In this document: piece after piece, positions 1 to 6,908 of the stretch
How the letters are laid out: every line of letters begins with the position of its first letter
Position numbering within the stretch: position 1 is the first letter of the stretch
Assembly (NCBI GenBank): GCA_031261015.1
Contig: JAISKG010000019.1
Location: 1-11,504, forward strand
Source: Dysgonamonadaceae bacterium
Lineage (GTDB): Bacteria; Bacteroidota; Bacteroidia; Bacteroidales; Azobacteroidaceae
DNA: 11,504 nt
Direction of reading: 5' to 3'
Notes under the pieces: model-generated
Seen by the model: the letters and a program-made list of their open reading frames with translations, nothing else
Databases searched by the model: none
Told to the model about the DNA's origin: nothing
Translations under genes and position numbers: made by a program

Positions 1-803
1 TACGTAGCAATTCGTAATCGTATTGACAAGAACATGATCGTCCGTATTATCAATTCTGCCGATGAAACCACCCATGTCGCCCATGTCGTTGTCGGGTAAC
101 GTAAGGTTAGCCACATTACAATTGCTGATATTGGCTTGTTGCAAACAACCGATCAAGCCGCCGGCTCCGTAATGTCCGTTCGTTTCATTGTTTATTTCAA
201 TATTTTCAATCGTACATCCCTGAATGGTGGATGGAGATGCACTCTCGACCGTACCGGCAAGTCCGCCGATAGCATCGTGGTTAATGCTCGCGAGCGCTGC
301 ATTACGAACCGTACAATTACGGATGGTTGAAGGCGCGTCCGCCAAATTACCGACCAAGCCGCCGGTGTTCCACATAAACGATTTAATATCCACGTCTTCT
401 GCCGTACAGTCTTCAATCGTACATCCGCGAGCAGTGCCGACTAAAGCGCCTGCATTACAATAGATATGCACTTGCCCCGATACGGAGCAATTTTGAATCG
501 TACTGTTGGTGGCTTGACCGGCTATAATACCACAACTGCCGCCTTTCGTGCCGCCTTGTCCGTCGTCAATGCCCCAACCGGTCGTTTGCACCGTCAGATT
601 TTTAATGGTAGCGTCAATCAAGGTTCCGAACAAGCCTTTGTTATCGTCATGATCCGGATTGCCGCCCACGAAATTCGTATGACGCAAACCGGAAATGGTT
701 TTTCCGTTTCCGTCGAACACGCCATTGAAAACCTTGTCGAAGCCGCCGATCGGATCCCAATTTTCTAACCCCGATAAATCAATATCCGCCATGAGTTTGA
801 AAC
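1..803 (-). repeat. Duplicated GLUG-encoding module, copy A
   Basis: This stretch aligns without gaps to 4031-4833 at a constant offset of 4030 bases. Positions 1-99 are identical to 4031-4129, and 341-480 differ at only a few positions. The stretches in between carry clustered differences. Collinearity breaks near 803, where the two proteins differ in linker length. The copy may continue past the left edge, because the window opens inside the identical block. Confidence 0.9.
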
Positions 804-2577
804 AGATTCCTGCCGTTTGAGCGCTGTTATACAAATTCCGTAGCGTAGTTAAATCAAGCATATTCCAAATTTCAAAGGGATTATTCACACTGCCGTCGCC
901 TGCAAGCGCATCGCCGACAAATTCCACTTTGCACCATGTTTCGGAAGCCTGATCATTGCTATGTACGATGTATTCGGTATTGTTTGTCCAATCGTTCTGA
1001 AAACCGACATTGACCCGAATAGGATTACGGTCGTTTTTAGCGATAGCCGCAAAAGGTATTCCCACTTCAATTTGATAACCGGGTCCGTAATCATTGACCG
1101 CCACTTGTAAAATCACGGAAATCTGTTGCCAGGCGCCGTTGTTTCCTTGATATACTTTATAACTGCCGTTGCGATTCAGGAAAATCTTATAAGCGCCCGA
1201 TTCGGGTTGGGTATAGTTATGATTGTTATTATCAATAAAAAAGAAAATACCGTCGCCGTCGCCGGAAGTGGCGCCGTCTCTTATTACATTACCGATGAAA
1301 TAGAGATTGTCGTTGTTGTAGGCAACCGAGGCATAACAAGTCGTTGCGGTTTTGTGTCCCACAAGAAACGGCCGGTCGGCGATTGCTGCTCCCGCATCAA
1401 AATCAGAAGAATTGGCATCCACCGTAATCGTTTTTTTCGAGGCATAGACCGTAGCCGGAATAATACGGCCTTTTATCACATAAACTTTATCGCCCCATGA
1501 GTACTGATTGGTAGTGGTAATGGCAGCTACATAGTTGTTATCCCACAAAGTCAGTGAATTCCAATTAGCTTTTTTGTCCATAGCCACCTCGTGGAAAGGT
1601 CGTGTAATCAGTCTGAAATTACGTCCTCCATTATCGCCGATCGCCACTTCCATGATGGTGTTGTCTCCCGTTCGTCCGCCTAAAGAAGTTTGATAGGAAA
1701 CAAGTATTTCTCCTGTGGGTAATTTGAGGAGGTAAGGTGCGCCGCAATAAACTGAAGCTGTATAAGGATCTCCCGGTAAAACGAAATTTCGATTTGCCGA
1801 AGTTCCGCTTACATAAGCGCTCCAATTATCACTAACAGTTGTTCTGACGATAGCGGGTTTAAAAGCACCATTCCCATTATCTTCGATGGATAACAGAATT
1901 TCGTTGCCGGAAAGAACAGGAGAAGGCATTCCGTCGCGTTTGCCCGAACGGAACGAAACGCGTCGCGCCGCCGACCAGGTCTCCCCATTATCGGACGACG
2001 ACATCATCGAAATTTCTTGTTCATTCGAACTGCGGTACGGATTTTCGTTAGCAAAATACACTTGCAACTCGCCGTTAGGCAACTGCAGGAAAGCAGGTTC
2101 CCAACATCCGTTATCAAAACGAGTATCGGCTTCGTAGAGGACTTGCTTAGACAACCACGTCTGACCGTTGTTGGTGCTGCGACGAATTTCGATGCTGTAA
2201 GGAGCTTTTCCTTCCTGTTGCGGGCGACCGTTTCCACCAACTATAATAGTACCGTTGGCTAATTGGATAATTTCGCCGTTACACATATCTACATGTGTCC
2301 CGTTGCGATCGTAATCCAAGAGAATAGCTTGTTTGGCTGACCATGAATCACCGTTATCGGTGCTGCGAGTCAGATAAACCGGTCCATACGATTCGTAAAC
2401 ACCGACCAACGAACCATCTTGCAGGCGTTTGATGCGAGCGTAGCCGCCGTCGTTATCCGGCGAAATGGTTTTCAATGTACTGTAGTCCCATGCGATACGC
2501 AGACCGTCGGAAGCCGAAACGTTTCCGCTAAGCAGGGAAAAAAGGATTCCCAGAAATATAAAAGTTGTTTTTTTCAT
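1..2577 (-). CDS. BNR/Asp-box beta-propeller protein with CBM9-like and GLUG domains (3' end outside window)
   Basis: Open from ATG at 2577 to the window edge (859 codons, no stop), so the C-terminus is missing. Residues 1-22 form a signal peptide ending in VSA. Residues about 25-370 are a BNR propeller with clear Asp boxes at 72-79 (STDNGDSW), 134-141 (STNNGQTW) and 194-201 (SSDNGETW). An ARIKRLQDGSLVGVYE stretch near 47-62 and a WEPAFLQLPNGELQVYF stretch just before box 3 recall exo-sialidases and GH93 exo-arabinanases. Which activity it has cannot be decided. Residues about 384-555 look like a CBM9-type carbohydrate-binding domain (NDNLYF, DGDGIFFFID, YQIEVGIPFAAI). From about 565 onward come GLUG repeats, nearly the same as those of the upstream CHAP gene. 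It starts 10 bases after that gene's stop and is the last gene visible in the operon. By analogy with its neighbours a type IX sorting domain is expected beyond the edge, but it is not seen. Confidence 0.88.
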   Translation of the reverse strand, partial: MKKTTFIFLGILFSLLSGNVSASDGLRIAWDYSTLKTISPDNDGGYARIKRLQDGSLVGVYESYGPVYLTRSTDNGDSWSAKQAILLDYDRNGTHVDMCNGEIIQLANGTIIVGGNGRPQQEGKAPYSIEIRRSTNNGQTWLSKQVLYEADTRFDNGCWEPAFLQLPNGELQVYFANENPYRSSNEQEISMMSSSDNGETWSAARRVSFRSGKRDGMPSPVLSGNEILLSIEDNGNGAFKPAIVRTTVSDNWSAYVSGTSANRNFVLPGDPYTASVYCGAPYLLKLPTGEILVSYQTSLGGRTGDNTIMEVAIGDNGGRNFRLITRPFHEVAMDKKANWNSLTLWDNNYVAAITTTNQYSWGDKVYVIKGRIIPATVYASKKTITVDANSSDFDAGAAIADRPFLVGHKTATTCYASVAYNNDNLYFIGNVIRDGATSGDGDGIFFFIDNNNHNYTQPESGAYKIFLNRNGSYKVYQGNNGAWQQISVILQVAVNDYGPGYQIEVGIPFAAIAKNDRNPIRVNVGFQNDWTNNTEYIVHSNDQASETWCKVEFVGDALAGDGSVNNPFEIWNMLDLTTLRNLYNSAQTAGICFKLMADIDLSGLENWDPIGGFDKVFNGVFDGNGKTISGLRHTNFVGGNPDHDDNKGLFGTLIDATIKNLTVQTTGWGIDDGQGGTKGGSCGIIAGQATNSTIQNCSVSGQVHIYCNAGALVGTARGCTIEDCTAEDVDIKSFMWNTGGLVGNLADAPSTIRNCTVRNAALASINHDAIGGLAGTVESASPSTIQGCTIENIEINNETNGHYGAGGLIGCLQQANISNCNVANLTLPDNDMGDMGGFIGRIDNTDDHVLVNTITNCYV

Positions 2578-2587
2578 TATTCTTGAA

Positions 2588-5434
2588 TTATTGTTTGATA
2601 ATTTTGTGCGTTTTCGTTCCTTCGGATGTTGTAACTTGCACGATATACACCCCTGTACTCAAGCGATTGAACGGTATATCGACCGATGAATTATCGTAGG
2701 ATTTGTTCCATACAATGCTTCCCGTTAGATTACTTACTACTACGTTCCGGATATGATCAAGTTCTTGTACCCGGATCGATAACACATTACTTACCTGATT
2801 GAGATAAACCGAAGCTTTAGCAACCGGAGCTACTGTTTCAATACCGGTAAACAGACCTACCGTTCCTGTCGTCGGATAGGCTACCATTTTACCATTTTCG
2901 TAAACAATCGCTTCTGCTGTACTGCCATTCGCAAGTGCAGGGGAGTAATTGAACGACCAGTTGAGACCGTTCAGTTGAGCATTGCCGATCGAAGCAAAAT
3001 TACGCAACAATTCCACCTTTGGAGCTGAATTGAACAACGAACCGGAAGCCGATTGTTGAGTCATTTGAAGCCATTTTGCCGGAGCCGACTGAGCGCTGAG
3101 GTAAGGATAAGTCTGACCGTCTTGATTCACGTATCCGGAGATTCCGGTATAGGAAGCCAGTGTTTTTAGATTGTCGGAAGAAATGCTGATAACCGCTGAT
3201 GATCCCGAACCTACGCCGTTTCGACCGTCAATCGTTTGCGCCCATCCATCCTGGGCGCCTCCTTCATTGACGCCACAAAAACTACCGGTTGTTCCTCCTG
3301 CCGGAGCAGAAATGGATCCTATAAAATAACTATTCCAAATAGCCGGAGCGCCGTTGTAATGATAACCGATAAATCCGCCGACTTTTTCGTTGCTTGCGGC
3401 AGTAACAGCAGCATGGGCATAACAGTAGTTGATCCAGCCACCACCGTTTCGAATCGTTCCTACAAAACCGCCTACTTTACCTTTTCCCTGCACCTTTCCG
3501 CTGAAATAACTGTTGCTAATTTTTCCGAATTTCGTCGTGTTACCGTTGTTCATAGTTCCCAGAAAGCCGCCAATACCGGCTTCCGTATTTCCCTCTGCAT
3601 AACCGCTGAAATTATCGTGAGAGGAAGAAACAGAAGCAATTGCCGCGCAGTTGGTTATATCTGAATCAGCCTTGGAAGAACCAATAAATCCGCCCGCTTG
3701 GGGAGTCGTCCAAACATCCTGTAACAGTCCGACATTCACAGTGCCGACAAACAAACAATTGGAGATATTTCCTCCTCCGTCATTCGCGCCGATAAATCCG
3801 CCGACATACTCTGCCCAACTGCGTCCGTCAATGGTAGTAATGGTAGCGTAGGCTTGACAATTGTTGATGGTTCCTGCCGTCGCCCGTCGCCAGCCGATGA
3901 AACCGCCGGCTGTGCCCCGCGCTTGTAATACCGCGTCTTTGACCGAACAATTGCTGATAGTGGTATTATCGGAAACAATGCCGATAAATCCGCCGCAATT
4001 GCCACCCATATTGTTGGCTGTAACATTCGATACGTAGCAATTCGTAATCGTATTGACAAGAACATGATCGTCCGTATTATCAATTCTGCCGATGAAACCA
4101 CCCATGTCGCCCATGTCGTTGTCGGGTAAGGTCAGTTCTAAAACTCTACAATCGCTTATATTAGCTTGTCGCAAACAACCGATCAAGCCGCCGGCTCCAT
4201 AATGCCCGTTCGTTTCATTGTCCATTGCAGCTTGGTAAACTTCACAATCCTGAATGGTAGATGGAGATGAAGTTTCCACCGTACCGACAAGTCCGCCGAT
4301 GGCGTCGTGGTTGACACTTGCAAGAGTGGCTCTACGAACCACGCACCTGCGGATGGTAGAAGGTGCATCCGCCAAATTACCGACCAAGCCGCCGGTGTTC
4401 CACATAAGCGATTTAATATCCACGTCTTCTGCCGAACAGTCTTCGATCGTACATCCGCGAGCGGTGCCGACTAAAGCGCCTGCATTGCAATAGACATGCA
4501 CCTGTCCATATACATGGCAACTTTGAATGGTACTGTTAGTGGCTTGACCGGCTAAAATACCACAACTGCCGCCTTTCGTGCCGCCTTGTCCGTCATCAAT
4601 GCCAAAACCGCTCGTTCGTACAAACAGGTTTTTTACAGTAGCTCCGTTCAGGGAGCCGAACAAGCCTTTGTTATCGTCATGACCCGGATCGCCGCCCACA
4701 AAATTGGTGTGTCGAAGACCGAAGACCGTTTTCCCGTTTCCGTCGAACACGCCATTAAAGACTTTGTCGAAACCGCCGATCGGATCCCAATTATCTATGC
4801 CCAACATATCAATGTCAGCCATCAATTTGAAATACTTGTTTTTATCTGCATAGTGGTATCTTACCGATTCCAAATCCGTCAAATTCCAAATTTTGTAGGG
4901 ATTGTTTGACGAACCGTCGCCATCGTGCAATTCAGGCGGAGGCGGAGTATTATATTGGTATGGCGGCCGGATAATTCCCCAAACGCCGGAATAGCTACGC
5001 GTATGTTTAGCCAGCGGGCTTCCATTGGAGAGTGAAGAATTGGCTCCCCCGTTTTGTTCAAAAGTCCACATATTAGCGCCCGATGCGCTTTCTACCACCC
5101 CTATATGCCCATAAGTGGCATTGAAAGGACCGCCCAATCCGATGAATATATCCCCCGGCTCGGGAACGAACCCCGACGAGTATTGTATGCGCTGCCAACC
5201 GGAAGGAAGATTCATTGATCTATAGTCAACGGCATTGCCATTCGGCGAAAATCCCCAATAGGTATTGCAAACAAACATTGTCAAATCGACACATTGACAT
5301 CCATAGTACCCGTCCCAGTCAATACATTGACCGACACGACCGTTTAAGTCGTTGATCACTTGTTGTTGTGTCGGCAGGGCAAAACCCAACGCAAAACACA
5401 GAGATAATAGTAAGGTTAATACTTGTTTTTTCAT
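2588..5434 (-). CDS. Secreted CHAP-domain cell-wall hydrolase with GLUG repeats and type IX sorting domain
   Basis: 948 residues. Signal peptide 1-19. A CHAP (cysteine/histidine-dependent amidohydrolase/peptidase) domain spans about 20-158. GYYGCQCVDL carries the likely nucleophile Cys48, YGHIGVV the His110, and FEQN the Glu126/Asn128 region; the order and spacing match phage-lysin CHAP domains. CHAP enzymes cut peptidoglycan as amidases or endopeptidases. A short PPPP linker (164-167) leads to GLUG repeats from about 172 to 780, with roughly a dozen GG[LF][IV]G turns and recurrent Cys. A small domain ending near 865 follows, then a type A type IX sorting domain at 875-948 (GVYIVQVTTSEGTKTHKIIKQ minus its last residue is the typical ending). 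The inferred location is therefore the cell surface or medium. It sits 10 bases from each neighbour in the operon. Extra cysteines (37, 46, 56) near the active site are a little unusual. Confidence 0.92.
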   Translation of the reverse strand: MKKQVLTLLLSLCFALGFALPTQQQVINDLNGRVGQCIDWDGYYGCQCVDLTMFVCNTYWGFSPNGNAVDYRSMNLPSGWQRIQYSSGFVPEPGDIFIGLGGPFNATYGHIGVVESASGANMWTFEQNGGANSSLSNGSPLAKHTRSYSGVWGIIRPPYQYNTPPPPELHDGDGSSNNPYKIWNLTDLESVRYHYADKNKYFKLMADIDMLGIDNWDPIGGFDKVFNGVFDGNGKTVFGLRHTNFVGGDPGHDDNKGLFGSLNGATVKNLFVRTSGFGIDDGQGGTKGGSCGILAGQATNSTIQSCHVYGQVHVYCNAGALVGTARGCTIEDCSAEDVDIKSLMWNTGGLVGNLADAPSTIRRCVVRRATLASVNHDAIGGLVGTVETSSPSTIQDCEVYQAAMDNETNGHYGAGGLIGCLRQANISDCRVLELTLPDNDMGDMGGFIGRIDNTDDHVLVNTITNCYVSNVTANNMGGNCGGFIGIVSDNTTISNCSVKDAVLQARGTAGGFIGWRRATAGTINNCQAYATITTIDGRSWAEYVGGFIGANDGGGNISNCLFVGTVNVGLLQDVWTTPQAGGFIGSSKADSDITNCAAIASVSSSHDNFSGYAEGNTEAGIGGFLGTMNNGNTTKFGKISNSYFSGKVQGKGKVGGFVGTIRNGGGWINYCYAHAAVTAASNEKVGGFIGYHYNGAPAIWNSYFIGSISAPAGGTTGSFCGVNEGGAQDGWAQTIDGRNGVGSGSSAVISISSDNLKTLASYTGISGYVNQDGQTYPYLSAQSAPAKWLQMTQQSASGSLFNSAPKVELLRNFASIGNAQLNGLNWSFNYSPALANGSTAEAIVYENGKMVAYPTTGTVGLFTGIETVAPVAKASVYLNQVSNVLSIRVQELDHIRNVVVSNLTGSIVWNKSYDNSSVDIPFNRLSTGVYIVQVTTSEGTKTHKIIKQ
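4031..4833 (-). repeat. Duplicated GLUG-encoding module, copy B
   Basis: This is the partner of the repeat at 1-803 and lies inside the GLUG region of the CHAP-domain gene. The two copies are collinear without insertions or deletions. Long identical tracts, including third codon positions, alternate with short divergent patches. That indicates a fairly recent duplication or continuing exchange between the two genes rather than only ancient repeat homology. Confidence 0.9.
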
Positions 5435-5444
5435 TTTTAATTCT

Positions 5445-6884
5445 TTATGTTTTTAAAATTTTATGTGTTGAAGACCCGGTAGAAGTGGTTATTTTAACCA
5501 AATAAACACCGGATTTGTAAGTTTGTAAATCCATCCGTACCGAATTTTCGCGGAAGAATTTAGTTGTCATTAATATACCTGTGGCGTTGAATATTTCAAC
5601 TTTGCGGATCGTTTCGGGAGCATTGATAAGCAATTGTCCGAAGTAATCGAACCCTATACTTGGCTTCGTTACCGTTTCCTTGACTTCCGGAAGGAAAGTA
5701 TTCGGCGTGTCTGAAGCGACTACATAAAGCGCATTGCCGACCGCCCGTTCGTGTCCATCGCTCGGCACATTGACGATTCCGCCCATTTCTTTGATATACA
5801 TGGCGGAAGAACCGCCGCCATCGAAACTAATGCCTTCATAAGCGCCCATGCTTTTCAGCATATCCGCCAATTCTTTTCCAAAACAGCCTTGCGAGATGGT
5901 CGAACGACCGTCCACCACACACATAATCAGTTTTTTGCCGTCTTGAGAATACCCGGCTCCTGTTCTCGGATTATTAACGGCTTCGACTTCTACCGAAGTT
6001 CCGTTATTGATGATACGATCCGTCCAATGCGATCCGAGCAGGGTAGTTATGTTCCGGTTGGAGAAGGAAGGATTGTTTTCAAAATTCAATTCCAAGTCGA
6101 TTGTAACTTCATCTCCCACCGTCATTGTTTTCAGTATCGTTTCCCAAATTCCTTTGCCCGACAACACACAACCGTTGGCCGGGATAAACAGATTGCCTTT
6201 CCTTTGTTCTACTTTCGTAATTTTGGCGGCTATGCTTCGATTGAATCCCCAGGTTTCGCCCGGAAGCAATTCCAATAAAACTTCCGTGCCGGTGGCATCG
6301 GTATGGGTCGTTTTTCCGTTTAGTGAATTATAGAAAATCAAAGTGTTATCTCCCCGGAAATTGTTGACATCGTTAAAAGTCAAGCGTTTGGTGTTATACA
6401 AGACCGAACCGGAGAAAGTCACTTTGTCGAGTACGGGATCGTTTCCTGCAAAGGCGATGTGTTGTACACCGGTTGGTTTCGTTCCAATCAACCCTTGTAC
6501 AGCACAACCGCTTTGCGGACGACCATCGCTTGTGATATTAAAAAAATCAGCGTTGATGCCGGCAAAATAAGTATAGCCCGTCCGGGATTTACGGATAGCC
6601 ATTGATGAAACTGTTTCCATCGAATTGGTAACCGAATCTTTCGCTACTACGGATTCTATACGGATATACGGATTCGTCAGATCGATTTCCAAAAAATGGG
6701 CAATGATCTTGAAATCGTATTCGGCATCGTAATATCGTTTTTTGGTGTATTGTACCCCTAATTGAAGTCCTTTCGTTTCCAATATTTGCACGGTATAGGG
6801 ACGTCTTCCCAAAATAATGGTTTCAGCCTGTAACCCGTAGATACAGGAAAACAACACTACACAAAAAACAATGATTCGCTTCAT
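5445..6884 (-). CDS. Phosphodiester glycosidase (NAGPA family) with type IX sorting domain
   Basis: 479 residues. Signal peptide 1-20 (ends LQA). The body matches the NAGPA/phosphodiester glycosidase family, whose eukaryotic member removes the covering GlcNAc from mannose-6-phosphate diesters. Visible family motifs are GINADFF at 109-115, NPRTGAGYSQDGKKLIMCVV at 305-324 running into DGR, the FDGGGSSAM signature at 354-362, and ERAVGNALYVV at 379-389. Bacterial members are thought to cleave sugar-1-phosphodiester bonds; the substrate here is unknown. Residues about 408-479 form a type A type IX sorting domain (IRKVEIFNATG, then SGVYLVKITTSTGSSTHKIL), so the enzyme is inferred to be surface-displayed or released. 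It lacks GLUG repeats, unlike the three neighbouring secreted proteins. It is placed between two GLUG genes, 24 bases after one and 10 bases before the next, which implies a shared substrate. Confidence 0.93.
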   Translation of the reverse strand: MKRIIVFCVVLFSCIYGLQAETIILGRRPYTVQILETKGLQLGVQYTKKRYYDAEYDFKIIAHFLEIDLTNPYIRIESVVAKDSVTNSMETVSSMAIRKSRTGYTYFAGINADFFNITSDGRPQSGCAVQGLIGTKPTGVQHIAFAGNDPVLDKVTFSGSVLYNTKRLTFNDVNNFRGDNTLIFYNSLNGKTTHTDATGTEVLLELLPGETWGFNRSIAAKITKVEQRKGNLFIPANGCVLSGKGIWETILKTMTVGDEVTIDLELNFENNPSFSNRNITTLLGSHWTDRIINNGTSVEVEAVNNPRTGAGYSQDGKKLIMCVVDGRSTISQGCFGKELADMLKSMGAYEGISFDGGGSSAMYIKEMGGIVNVPSDGHERAVGNALYVVASDTPNTFLPEVKETVTKPSIGFDYFGQLLINAPETIRKVEIFNATGILMTTKFFRENSVRMDLQTYKSGVYLVKITTSTGSSTHKILKT

Positions 6885-6908
6885 AACTTCTAATTTTTAT
6901 TTTCTGAT

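Noticed and set aside
224..463. Plus-strand open frames at 224-463 and 4254-4493 whose products resemble each other
   Set aside because: They are antisense shadows of the duplicated GLUG module; their likeness follows from the minus-strand duplication. They have no leader or domain of their own.
1..803. Diversity-generating retroelement as the cause of the patchy differences with 4031-4833
   Set aside because: The differences are not confined to adenines of one copy, both copies are full coding regions, and no reverse transcriptase is in the window.
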